DNA of 64,000 nt from Petaurus breviceps papuanus (Eukaryota; Chordata; Mammalia; Diprotodontia; Petauridae): positions 49,667,655 to 49,731,654 of the forward strand of contig JAMXIF010000051.1 in NCBI GenBank assembly GCA_028583685.1, read 5' to 3'. The notes beneath the pieces were generated by a model. That model did not search any database and had not been told where the DNA came from. It saw nothing but the letters and a program-made list of their open reading frames with translations. Below are positions 32,046 through 42,689 of the stretch, one piece after another. Both the position numbers and the translations under genes were made by a program. Each line of letters starts with the position of its first letter. The stretch's first letter is position 1.

Positions 32046-33504
32046 ACTGAGTAGAGGTCAAGGACCCATTGCAAATACCATTTGGAAAGGACTCCTTGTA
32101 TTTTCATGCAATGACTGATACAGCGAAATTCCAGGGCAATAAACATATTTAGAAAATTCCTTACAGTAGGTTGTAAAGGAGCCTGACCCTCTTGGCTTTG
32201 GAAAAACACTCCTATTATTGAGGACAGCTGTGTCCTAGAAAGGGCTCAAGCTCTCAAGGCCAAGATGAACTTGTGTACTGAACGCAATTTTAAGAGAAAT
32301 CCTTAGACTGTATATGCCTAGCTCTCTCTCTATTAGTCTCTTTCTTTGGCAGAGAAGGAGGAGAGGTGGGGAAGGGAGAGGGGAAATTCTATTAAATCCA
32401 AACAAACATGCAAGATGGAGAGGGGTTGGCCAGTTCACACCATGGAACATGACCCATCATGTGCCTTCTTTCAACCACTCACCCATTTCTTTCCCCAAGG
32501 AGGAAAATTAAATATTGCAAAACTGTGCACATTAAAAACAAGCCATCACTTAGAAATAATGAGCACTCATGCTACATATATAAATTAAAAATCCGTACAA
32601 AGCATAAACACATTTATCGGGGCTCCTTAAAGATTTTGCCTTTTCTCTATAAATGTCCTGAAAGATTCATTAAGAGCTGGAGAGCACATCAATCCTGATT
32701 GATTAACTGTATATTTAAGCATCAGACTGAAAACAATTCCTGGTGATGTTAACATACTATTTGCCCACCAGTGATTAGTCTATTTATTTTACTTCCTGAC
32801 AATATTTCTGGAATTAAGTCACTGTTAATCTATGTCAAGTGGGGGAGACAAGACCACCTCCCTTTCACCTCCCAACCTTTAGCTCTTCTCTCTTTCCTGC
32901 TGGTATCTTTAAATGCAAAGCTAAATCTCAATTAGCAAACAAAGGCACCCTTCATTGAGGGAGGGTTTACCCTTAAATTAGCTATGCCTCTTCCAATGCC
33001 TCCATTAGCACTTCTGGAAAGTGTGCTCTAGCTTCTCTGGGGCTCAAAAGTCTTCTGCTTGACCCCAACTACATCCCCCACCCCAAACAGGAGGCTGCTG
33101 GTAAATTTTTAACAACCAGATTGGGGGCAGGGAAGGATGTTACACACTACGCACGCACGCTAAAGTTTAATCTGAATTACTAACATTTTCTCCATCACTT
33201 CCTTAAGTCTAGATCATTAACAAAACAATCAATCAAGCTCCGATTTGTCACATTTGCCAATTTCCAAAGTATAAATGCTCACACTGAAAATTGCACATTT
33301 GGGCTGCCACCAACACATTCCTGCCCCAAGCCCACCATAAGTGAGGGGAATGGGACAGAAAATGTTCACTCCCAAAACAAAATCTAGGTAGTGTTCATTG
33401 TGTATAACGAGTCCCAGAATTGTAGTCCAGTAACTGATAAACATAAAATGAAAATTCCTTTTAATCATTTCAAGCCCCTCACCTTCCAATTCTAGCCTGC
33501 CTTT
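32046..33504. other. Repeat-poor island of about 1.45 kb
   Basis: No recognised repeat. AT-rich around 32500-32820 with a G/A-rich strip at 32350-32395. Open frames (for example 32346-32588, 33229-33489) are short and unrecognised. Candidate place to look for conserved non-coding DNA. Confidence 0.45.
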
Positions 33505-33830
33505 CTAGGGTTATTGAACATTATTCTCTCTTGTGCGTTTTTTATTCCAGACAAACCAGTCTACTTGCTATTCCTCTTAAAAGATACTCCATCTCCCACC
33601 TCTGTGCCTTTGTATACACTGTTCCCTCCACCCCCAATGCACTCCTTCCTCACCTCTATTAGAATCTCTACATGACTCAACACCAATGCCACCTCTATCA
33701 GTCAGTCGCTACCACCCTCACCATTGTGCTACACTTACTTTAATTATCTGTATACATGTCTTTCCCCAAAGAGAATATTAGCACCTCGAGAGCAAGCAAT
33801 GAACAAGTACGAAGTGCTATAAAGGTAAAA
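33505..33830 (+). mobile_element. L2 fragment, sense
   Basis: aaaccagtctacttgctatt, ctgtgcctttgtatacactg, ttccctccacccccaatgca, cctcacctctattagaatct, gtcagtcgctaccaccctca, tgtctttccccaaagagaat. Confidence 0.68.
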
Positions 33831-33994
33831 ACATGGCTCACCAGCCTCAAGACGCTACATTCTCTTGGTTTTTTTCTTTTTATCCCCAGTACCTGGTGGT
33901 GGCTTTGTCCTTTGTTCTACAAGAGGACAAAAATGACATCACACGCCAAAGTCAAGTTTCAATGTGTCCGACTGTGGCTGATCAGCCCAACATG

Positions 33995-34773
33995 AGCCTG
34001 GAATGCTCTACCACAGGTCAGGCACAAAGAGACCTGTGAACCTTTGGGGTGGATTCTCCAAATGTGCACATCCTGCATTTCCTTTGAGCTGTTCCAATTC
34101 TGCTTTGCTCATATAGCATAGCACCTTCTCTGATGTGAGCACACCGTACCCACCAAGAAAAGTGTCTCCCATGTCACACAAGCAATTCCAAAGTTCTTCA
34201 GAGAGACCTTGAGCATGTCTTTGTATCACTTCTTCTGACTACCATGTGAACACTTGCCCTGTGTGAGTTCTCCATAAAACAGTCTTTTTGGCAAGTGTAT
34301 GTTTTACATTCGAGCTGCACTCTCTGCAGCAGAGTCTGAATGCTTGGCAGCTTAGTTCAGGCAAGGACATCAGTGTCTGGTACCTTACCTTGCCAGGTGA
34401 TCTTCAGAATCTTCCTAAGATAATTAAGATGGAAGCGATTCAGCTTCCTGGCCTGGTGCTGCTGGACTGTCCAGGTTTCACCAGCACACAACAATGAGGT
34501 CAGCACAACTGCTCTGTAGACCCTCAGTTTGGTAGGCAGTCTAATACATCTTCTCTCTCATACTTTCCTTCAGAGCCTCTCAAACACTGAGTCAAATCAT
34601 TATCAATGTGTATATCCCTGGAAATTACACTACCAAGGTAAGTGAACTTATTCACAGCATTCAAAACTTCTCCATTTGCTGTAACTGGTGGTTCCATGTA
34701 TGGATGGTGTGGTGGTGGCTCATGGAGTACCTGTGTTTGCTTGGTGTAGTTTGGCCAAAATTAGCACAAGCAG
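33995..34773 (-). mobile_element. 3' part of an RT-encoding LINE (RTE-like?), antisense
   Basis: The minus strand encodes, with stops, ..NKFTYLGSVIS.., ..LRVYRAVVLTSLLCAGETWTV.. and ..KLNRFHLNYLRKILKITWQGKVPDTDVL.., the C-terminal part of a non-LTR reverse transcriptase shared with elements known from many animals. Its 5' neighbour is at 37680-37925, displaced by the HAL1-like insertion. It differs from BovB in sequence; the clade name is uncertain. Confidence 0.75.
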
Positions 34774-36002
34774 GAGAGGATTCTGGGAAGATAGCAGAGT
34801 AGGTGGGAAAATCCCAAGCTCTCAAGATCTTCCCCCACAAAAGAGTTAAAATAGCACCTGAGGGTGAACAAAGTGTAGATGGAGATAATAAGAACAGGGG
34901 CATAATCCTGGACAATCTGAGAAGATCAGAAGAAAAATCCCAGGACAAGGTGTGGTTTCTGTGAAGAGTAAACACCTCCAGACTAGGTTTCATTTGAACA
35001 GCGAGCCTCTAGCCCCTTAAACAACAAGGGCAAGCCCTGGGGTTAGTTGGTTTGAGAGGCTGCCCCCCGGCCAGCCACCAGAACTTTTAGCTCCAGCATA
35101 GTGAGAGAAGTTGGCTATCTGAGCCCAGGAAGATGGAGGGAACCTCTGCTGACCAGGAATGCCAGACCCAGCTGTGCTGCAAGGAGCAGCAGGGGCAAGA
35201 AGAAAACAGCCCACTGCCAGTGAGTGCAGGAGCAGTGGGGCAGAGAGCCCCTGGCTGTGGGCACTTACAGAAGGCTGGAGGTTTGACTTTGGTCTCAGGC
35301 TAGAGGGGAGAACTGAAGGTCAGGGGCAAGGGCCACCAATTCCCATACCCCAAGACGAGAGGTGACTACAAATAACTAAGCTGTCACCACAAAAAAAAAA
35401 AAATGTACAAGCAAAGGAGAAAGAATCCAACTAAAGAAACCTATTATGGGAATGGAGATGACCAGGGTTCATCTTTAGAGGAAATTAAAGTAAAGAAACC
35501 CCCAAAGAGTAATATTAAGTGGTCACCTGCCCAAAAAGAATTCATAGAAGATCTTTAAAAAGACTTTAAAAATCAAATGATGGAGATGGAGGAAAAACTA
35601 AAAAAGAAAATAAGAATAAGCCAAGAAAAACAAGAAAGGTATGAAAGGAAAGTCAATCAACTAGAAAAGGAGATCCAGAATCTTAAGGAAGAAAATGACA
35701 CTTTGAAAATTAGAATTAAGTAAAGTGAAGCAAGTGAAATTATAAGAGATCAAGAAATGATTAAGCAAAATATGAACAATGAAAAAATAGAAGACAATAT
35801 GAAACATAAGAAAAACAACAGATTTGGAAAATACATCAAGAAGAGAAAACTTAAAAATTATTGGACTAACTGAAAGTTACAATCAAAAAAAGAGTCTTGA
35901 TACGATAATACAAGAAATAAAGAATATTGTCCTGACACATTAGAACAAGGGAGGAAAGTAGAAATAGAAAAAATCCAACAATCACCATTTAAAAGAGATC
36001 CT

Positions 36003-36168
36003 AGGAGGGGTCGGCTAGTTGGCGCAGTGAGTAAAGCCCCTGCCCCACCCCAGAGTCAGGAGGAATGGAGTTCTGTTCTGGCCTCAGACACTTAACACCC
36101 ACACAAAAAAACTAGCCATGTAACCTTGAGCAATTTACTTAACCCCATTTGCCCTTCAAAAAGCAAAA

Positions 36169-36226
<58 letters not shown>
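36003..36226 (+). mobile_element. Short CORE-SINE with (AG)n tail inside HAL1-like ORF1
   Basis: ggggtcggctagttggcgca, tctggcctcagacacttaac, aaaaactagccatgtaacct, taaccccatttgcccttcaa, then a tail that turns into a long AG array. agagatcct flanks it at 35994-36002 and 36227-36235. Confidence 0.9.

Positions 36227-36230
<4 letters not shown>
36168..36230. repeat. (AG)n microsatellite grown from a SINE tail
   Basis: About 30 AG units with one A interruption, beginning directly after the 'gcaaaaag' of the SINE tail. Confidence 0.95.
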
Positions 36231-36234
<4 letters not shown>

Positions 36235-37211
36235 TGTGAGGAAAACTCATAAGAATATCATAATCAAATTCCAAAATCCTTGGCTCAAGGAAAAAGCTAT
36301 TAAAAGTATCAAGACTAAAACAATTTAAATATGACGGTGCCACAATTAGAATTATACAAGACATAGCATCAGAAACATTAAAGGACTGCAGGTCTTGGAA
36401 TACAACATATTGAAGAGCAAAATAACTGGGTCTTTGGCCAAAAATAGTATACTGTGCAAAGTTAACTATAATTTTGAATGAAAAAAAATGGATATTTGAT
36501 AAACTCTCAGATTTTCAAGACTTTGTTAAAAAAAAAAAAACCTGAACTTAATAGACAATTTGACATATAAGAATCAATATGAATATAAGGTACATAACAA
36601 AGACTGATTATAAGGGATCCATAAGGACACACTTTTTATGTATGTAAAATGTATATCTAAGATTCTTATTAATAATTGCATAGTTCATAAGAAAGATTGG
36701 GGAAAACCTGGCCATGATATGAATTTAAAAAGTAAAACCATTTAGGAACAACTAAAAAGAGTAATTATTTTACACAAATGAGGTGCGAGAGGAAGAAGTG
36801 ATACATAAGAATTAGATGGGGGAGGAGGGCTTGTAGTTCTGGTAACCTACTTTCATCAGGAATGGGTGTAAGAGGGAACAATACAGATATATTTAAAAGA
36901 TTACAGAAGTTTTCTAAATTTAGAAGAAATACAATGGTAGGGGCACAGGGAGGGGAGAGAGGACAAGGGAGGGATCATAGAAGGGAGGGAGAGAAAATAG
37001 GTAAATAGGGGTATAAAAGGGTGTTTAGACTTATGGGAATGGGAGGAAAGGGGAAGAATTCTTGGAGGGGGTAGACAAGTCATAGGAGGGCAAGGTAGTG
37101 GGTAAAAATAAAGTAAGGAAGCAGGAGTGAGAGGAAACAAGTGATATGCATATACATAAAAAAATATTGGGAGTAGAATAGGTTTGGGAAAGTATATGTC
37201 TATATATGTAT

Positions 37212-37351
37212 GTATGTATATATCTAGAGCTATGGAGAAACATATCTAAACTTTATTGTAGCATTCTGGGGAGTGGGGAAGGGTATGTATATATTTATAG
37301 CTATAGAGAAACATATCTAAACTTTATTGTGGATTTCTGGGGAGGGTCGAG
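37212..37351. repeat. 71-bp direct repeat, two copies, in the HAL1-like 3' UTR
   Basis: gctatggagaaacatatcta begins at 37229 and gctatagagaaacatatcta at 37300, period 71. Both continue aactttattgt and ttctggggag. Confidence 0.88.
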
Positions 37352-37679
37352 GGGAGGAGAAAAAAAGAACAAGGTTAAAAAGTGCATAGCAAAGAACAAA
37401 AGAAAATTCACAAGGAAACAAATGTGGACAATTCTCAATTCAGCGAGTATTGTTTATCACATAGGCTTTCTTGAAATGAAAATTGATTGTTACATATTTT
37501 GAATCCTCTCTTATGTTCTGCTATGCACATGACATGCTTTTATTTCTTGCTAACTTTGTATTTAAGTTCCAATATTTAAGTTTATGATATGTTTTCATTT
37601 CTTTTCTCTATTCTCTATTTGGGTTCTGGTGTTTGAGTCTAAAATACACTTTTCAAGGAAAAAAAATTAGCAAAAGCAG

Positions 37680-37925
37680 CAGAGAATTGATGCATATTTT
37701 ATTGCATCTCAGCTTCAGAGGCTACATCGAGTGCACAATCATCTGCAAACAGAAAATCATGCACCAACACTTCCTCCACTGTGGTCTTGACTTGTAGCCT
37801 TTCCAAATGGAAGAATTAACCATCAGTGCAGCAGTTGAGCTTGACAATGTCGTGTTCATCCTCATTGAAACCATTTAACAACATGGCTGAAAACATCATG
37901 CCAAGAAGCATGGGAGCTATCACTG
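37680..37925 (-). mobile_element. RT-domain part of the split LINE, with FADDCAL motif, antisense
   Basis: The minus strand at 37721-37749 encodes FADDCALDVA, the catalytic Y/FxDD box of a reverse transcriptase, preceded by ..LLGMMFSAMLLNGF.. and ..LERLQVKTTVEEVLVHDFL... It ends against the HAL1-like target duplication and continues at 34773. An in-frame stop follows the RT box. Confidence 0.8.
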
Positions 37926-37985
37926 TTCTTTATACACAGCAGGTACTTAATAAATGCTTGTTGAATTAAATTGAAGGCCACACCA
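37926..37985 (+). mobile_element. L2 3' terminus
   Basis: acacagcaggtacttaataa followed by atgcttgttgaattaaattg. Confidence 0.65.
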
Positions 37986-38129
37986 CATACAAGTCAGCTC
38001 TGTTACTCAGGATTTTGTTGCTATTCCACCTCTCAATACAGTCCTTTTCACTTTGGTTTAAGCCAAGGGCAAGGGATAACCTTGTCTTAGAGTCATGCCT
38101 ATTTCTGACCATGGAGCCCAGAGCAGCAC

Positions 38130-38270
38130 CACCTTGGAAGGAAAAGTGCTGGACTGGGATTCAGAACAATGGAGGTGAACTCCCGCTCTGAGGCTCCCTA
38201 GCTGGTACTCTGGGTGAAGTGAACCCTACTGCTTTGAGTCTCAGTTTCCTCTGCTGTAAAGTGAGTTATA
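38130..38270 (+). mobile_element. MIR fragment, sense
   Basis: aaagtgctggactgggattc, gaggctccctagctggtact, gagtctcagtttcctctgct, gtaaagtgagtta. Confidence 0.55.
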
Positions 38271-38675
38271 CAATGAAGCACTCACTAAAAGGTTTGCGGG
38301 TCAGTATCGAAAAAATAGTCCAGGAGTCTGTGAACCTGAGGTCAAGTGAGGACATGTCTTCTGCCTCGGCTTTTGTATTACAGACTAGGTCTCCAGTTTA
38401 TGTTTATTAACAAAACAACAGAGTAGTTTTTAAAGATCAGGTCATGCTTCCAAAATGACCCTAGGCTTCCAAAACAGCCATGGGTTCAAGAAACATACCA
38501 CCAAAATGTCTGTGTGGCCACCTGGAAGCATTTGGAGGAAGACAAGGAGAAAGTGGGGGCTGGCAGCCCTCCCCCCGGGCTTGGGGCTCTTTTCACTCAA
38601 TCCTTCCCTGCCCCTATATCAAGCATGGAGGTGACCATGGGAGAATCCAAAGCACAGAATGCAGAGAAGATTATT
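38271..38675. other. No recognised feature
   Basis: About 400 bases; the frames at 38480-38737 and 38514-38705 show no motif. Confidence 0.4.
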
Positions 38676-40290
38676 GCTTACATATCATTGTATATGTTTA
38701 TATAGCATCAAGACCTCAATATGTCATATACAAGTAATACGTCATCATGAAGATAGCATTAATATTACAAAGTTTCTCATGGTATGAATACTTCAATATT
38801 GCTAGTAACATTCATACTCTAATACTTCAGTAGAATCATAGCTCGGCACTTCATATAGAATTGATGCCTCAGTATTGAATATAGTATTAACACTTCAGCA
38901 CTTCCAGTGGCATTAATACCTTAATGGTTCTAGTAGTATTAATATGCTAATATATCCAATAACATTAATACTCCTAGGAGTAGCGATATCTCAGTACTTC
39001 ACATAGAACTAATGCTTCAGTTCTGAATAGAGCTATTAATACTTCAGTACTTCCAGTGGTATTAATCCCTCAATAGTTCTAGCAGTATTAATGCTCTAAT
39101 ACATGTAATAACATTAATACTCCTAGGAGTAGCGTTATCTCAGTACTTCACATAGAACTAATGCTTCAGTTCTGAATAGAGTTATTAATACTTCAGTACT
39201 TCCAGTGGTGTTAAAACCTCAGTAGTCCTAGTAGCATCAATACCCCAACACCTTTAATAACACTCATACTCCAATACTTCTAGTAGCATTTCTAGTAGTA
39301 CTGTCTAGTAGTATCACAAGAGAATGTGAGCTTCTTGAGGCTGGGGAACCATGTTTCTGCCTTGATAGTACTGTATGCTTGTCACCTGACTGATTGCTCT
39401 CGAGGCGCTTATGTTCTTTTTAGGGAAACAACACGTACACAAATAAAGTAAGTGTAAGGTAGTTGGAAAGAGTGGAAAGCACCATGGTGAGGGTAGCAAC
39501 TGATAGACTGCATTTGTGTTGAGGGGAGAAAGGAGTGCAATGGGGGTGGAGGGAACAGCATACATAAAGGCACAGAGGTGGGAGATGGAGTATCTTTTAA
39601 AAGGATATAGAATTAATGCTTCAGTACTGAACATAATATTAATGGTGTACTAGTTCTAATGACATTAATACTTCAATATTTCTAATAATATGGCATGTCA
39701 ATATTGTAGCATTAATACTTCGATGCTCCTGGTACTATTAATACTCCAATTCTTGTAGTATTAATGCATCAGTATTTCATGAAGAATCAATACTTTAGTG
39801 CTGCAAAGAACATTAATACTGCAATACTTTTAACAGCATTAATGCTCCAATACTCCCAGTAATATTAATACTTTAGCACTTCATAGAGAATCAATACTTT
39901 GGTGCTTGTACAGCATTAAAATATCTCAGTACTTTTAGGACGATTAATCCTTCTTGCGTGTGTTGGATTTAGACATCGATCCTTCATCTGAACAACATGA
40001 AGGTTTCAGTGCTTGCCATTGACCAGTGTTTCAGCCCTTATTATAGCATTCTTGCATTTTCCTATTCCTGCATATTCCTATATTTTATGCAGCGGCCATC
40101 CTTAGGCCCGGTACATTGCTTCAATCAGTTTTCCAGCACTAAGACTTCCCTCTTTCATTCAGTATCATGACTGCCAATAGCATTCCTGTGTCTGTACTTC
40201 TAGCAGCAATTTTTCCAAACTTCACAGCATAAAGCCATTTTTCAGTCCTTCATTAAAGTATCAATGTTTCTGCATCACATAACCACTAGA
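38676..40290. repeat. AT-rich tandem array with 149-bp higher-order repeat
   Basis: Diverged 23-26 bp monomers of the form attaatacttcagtacttc + tagtag. Between about 38811 and 39262 six monomers (26+26+26+24+23+24) make a 149-bp unit repeated about three times: attaatactcctaggagtag starts at 38964 and 39113. A fourth, partial unit follows. The array is interrupted at about 39300-39605, resumes to about 39950, and decays into recognisable traces up to about 40290. No protein-coding potential. Confidence 0.85.
39305..39605. mobile_element. L2-derived DNA interrupting the tandem array
   Basis: gaatgtgagcttcttgaggc and ccatgtttctgccttgatag resemble a sense L2 end. 39395-39600 (aggcgcttatgttcttttta, aacagcatacataaaggcac, agaggtgggagatggagtat) resembles antisense L2 3' sequence. 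The join of two orientations suggests rearrangement. Confidence 0.45.
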
Positions 40291-40381
40291 GTGCGGCCAA
40301 TGCCATGGCCCTCAGACTGGAGCCCTCTTGAGATTACCTCTGACAAGCCCCTTAGAGCTTTTGCAGTTATGATATTCTAAC

Positions 40382-40534
40382 CAGGGTGGGGGAACTTCTG
40401 GCCTCAAGGCCACATGTGGCCCCCCAGGTCCTCAAGTGTGGCCATTATCTGTGGAATTTGGATTCGGTCAAAGGCAACACTTGAGGACCTAGAGGACCAC
40501 AGGTGGCCTGAAGGCTGCAGGCTCCCCACCACTG
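40382..40534. mobile_element. hAT-type palindromic MITE
   Basis: Left arm cagggtgggggaacttctgg with cctcaaggccacatgtggcc and aggtcctcaagtgtggcc. The right arm is its imperfect complement (ggcaacacttgaggacctag, ggaccacaggtggcctgaag, gctgcaggctccccacc). Terminal CAGGG and long near-perfect inverted repeats fit a hAT MITE common in marsupials. No clear 8-bp duplication. Confidence 0.8.
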
Positions 40535-40560
40535 CTGGTACAACCCATAGCCTCAATACT

Positions 40561-41059
40561 TGAGAGCCTCATAAACTTCACAACTTTCATCCCCCTTCTG
40601 TCACTCATAGTACACAACATTGTAGAGGGTCTTTATTACTACTGAAGTATCAAGCAGGAGAAGAATGCCCAAGCTGCCCCTTAGCTAAGGCATGGCATGC
40701 CACTCTTGGGCAGATGCAGTTGATCAAGCATGGTCTCTTCAAAGATTGGCCAGATTCACTGCATAGAATTCCTGAAATCCATAAAGGGAGGGCTTGCAAG
40801 GGGCTTCTGGAGGGAGGGTGAGAACTCTAGACCAAAGTAAGCCTATTTTTATGGATGGGGGCAGGTCCTCCCAGAGTAACCAGGTCTATTATTTAGCAAG
40901 TCCTGTTATCAAGAACTTCCCTAAATCAAACTGAAAACCCTCCAGCTGTTATTTAATCTCATTACCTTCCCTTTGGTTCTCCCAGGGGAGATGACCCTCA
41001 CTTGCTTGAAGACTAGCATTTTCTTTTCTCCTGGCTTAATATTCTCTACTCCTGGAATG
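40561..41059. other. No recognised feature
   Basis: About 500 bases; 40900-41040 has CR1-like wording (ccctccagctgttatttaat, cctttggttctcccagggga) but not enough to call. Confidence 0.35.
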
Positions 41060-41375
41060 TTAGGCAACTAGGTGGAGCAGGGGATAGAGTGTTGGACCTG
41101 GAGTCAGGAAGACTCAGATTCCTGAGTTTAAATCCAGCCTCAGACACTTACTGGCTATGTGACCCTGGTAAAGTCCCTTAAACCTATTAGTCTCAGTTTC
41201 CTCATTTGTAAAATGAGCTGGAAAAGGAAATGGCAAACTACTCCAGTATCTTTGCCAAGAAAACCCCAAATGAAAAGAGAGAGAGAGAGAGAGAGAGAGA
41301 TAAAACCCCAAATGTTTTAGACTTCCCCCCCATGGGGTCACGAAGAGTGAGACTTGACTGAACAAGAACAATGAT
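41060..41375 (+). mobile_element. Long RTE-tailed SINE with internal AG expansion
   Basis: ttaggcaactaggtggagca, tccagcctcagacacttact, tgtaaaatgagctggaaaag, ccaagaaaaccccaaatgaa, then AG units (41274-41300) and an apparent re-copy of aaaaccccaaatg, followed by catggggtcacgaagagtga and gacttgactgaacaagaac. The repeated aaccccaaatg on both sides suggests a slippage or duplication. Confidence 0.88.
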
Positions 41376-41544
41376 TTAAATGTTCCTCCTAAAAACCTGG
41401 TAATAATTTCTTCTGCTCCCTCCAACTCTTCTTACATCTGTCTACATCATTCCTTTCTAAGCAGCTCTTGCTGCTTAACCCCACATAGAATTAAAATAAA
41501 GTCATGCTTAAAAAACTCAGTGGGTTTCAAAGCTGGACCATCCA

Positions 41545-41870
41545 GCCCAACCCATCCCCCCAAAAGTATTTCCTTGACAAAACACCCAGCGTTTTCAGTG
41601 TCTCTTCCCTGAAGCTGTCCGTTCCACTTTGGGGTTAGCTTTCAGTGGTGGAAAGGTTTTTCCTTACATTCAACTAAAACTGACCTCTTAAGCAATTTCT
41701 GTCTGTTGTTTCTGGTTCTACCCTCTGAGGCCAAATAGACCCAATCCAATTCTTCTTCCATTTACTTGAAGATATCTCTCATCACCACCATTCCCCAAGT
41801 CTTCTCTTCTCCAGAATAAACATTCCCAGTGCTTTCAAATTCTCATGTCTTTTTCTCTCAATAACAAAGG
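41545..41870 (-). mobile_element. L3/CR1 fragment, antisense
   Basis: ctgtccgttccactttgggg, ggaaaggtttttccttacat, tgtttctggttctaccctct, gaggccaaatagacccaatc, tacttgaagatatctctcat, caagtcttctcttctccaga, ttcccagtgctttcaaattc. Classic antisense L3. Confidence 0.82.
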
Positions 41871-42059
41871 CTAATTATATGACTTCAAAAAAAAGGAAAG
41901 AATTAAATGAGAACTTAGAAAATAATAATGTGGTCTCAACTTTTTGGTTCCTTGGTTAATCTCCTAAAGAGATTCTGTTCAATTACTACTGTTCCTAGAT
42001 GGGCAGCATTTGGCTGCCAAATACCCACAGTCACAGAATATAAGTAACTTGAGAATCTG

Positions 42060-42405
42060 CTGGTCTAAGTTCTAGATAAGGTGTCCAACTAGCCCTCAGC
42101 TAGCCTTTGTCTGAAGACTGTGAGGGGGGGATGTAGTGGCAGTCCATTCTACTTTGGGGTACCTTCATTGTTAGGAAGTTTTTCCTTACTTTAAGCCAAA
42201 CCTGGCATCTTTTCACATGTTGCTTCTGGCTCTGCCTTCTAGAGTCCAGCAGAAGATGTCTAGGGCCCTTTTCCATAGGATGGCTCTTCAAATATCTCAG
42301 GATGGCTCATCATGCCACCAAGGCCAAGTTTGGAACAATATCCCATTACCCAAATTGTACCTAATGGAAGGAGGGCTCTTTAGATTCATCTTAATGTCCT
42401 TTGCT
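42060..42405 (-). mobile_element. L3/CR1 fragment, antisense
   Basis: ggcagtccattctactttgg, attgttaggaagtttttcct, atgttgcttctggctctgcc, tggctcttcaaatatctcag. Same family as 41545-41870, possibly an independent insertion because the same L3 interval is repeated. Confidence 0.75.
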
Positions 42406-42409
42406 TGAC

Positions 42410-42550
42410 ACAGCTATTCATTCAGTTCCATTCAATTAGTATTTATAAAGTATTTCTAATGGGCAAGGCACCATGCTAGGCATTGGTGATAGATACCAAG
42501 ACAAAAAAAAGTAAACAATCCCTGCACACAAGAATAAAAGAAATAAGCTT
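42410..42550 (-). mobile_element. L2 3' end, antisense
   Basis: caattagtatttataaagta, gcaaggcaccatgctaggca, acaatccctgcacacaagaa. Confidence 0.65.
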
Positions 42551-42689
42551 CAAGAGACATTAGAGTCTTTGTCTAATAAACTTGGATGGGAAATCCTCGG
42601 ACTCAGATTTATCATTTCCTTCAATTATGAATGTTTGAAAACAAATCACAATTCTAAGAAGGGGTCTGCAGGCTTCAAAAACTTCCAAG

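Larger units (their letters stand above)
34774..37664 (+). mobile_element. HAL1-like element, 5' UTR to poly-A, with 15-bp target duplication
   Basis: Flanked by aattagcacaagcag (34759-34773) and aattagcaaaagcag (37665-37679). The 5' end gagaggattctgggaagata gcagagtagg is the L1 5' start. ORF1 begins at ATG 35404 (MYKQRRKNP..), with a coiled coil about 35570-35730 (..MEEKLKKKIRISQEKQERYERK..), an RRM remnant near 35850 and a C-terminal end near 36460-36530 (..AKLTIILNEKKWIF..). Then about 1.1 kb of G/A-rich 3' UTR and an A-rich end, with no ORF2. Stops and frame breaks are present. Excluding its SINE it is about 2.65 kb. Confidence 0.8.

Noticed and set aside
38676-40290. CRISPR or transcription-factor-site cluster reading of the tandem array
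   Set aside because: Repeats are contiguous and diverged with no spacers, and I cannot assign a binding site to the monomer, so it is kept only as a satellite-like array.
41545-42405. The two adjacent L3/CR1 pieces as one long element
   Set aside because: Both contain the same part of L3 (the 'ttccactttggg..aagtttttccttac' interval), so they are more likely two insertions or a duplication.
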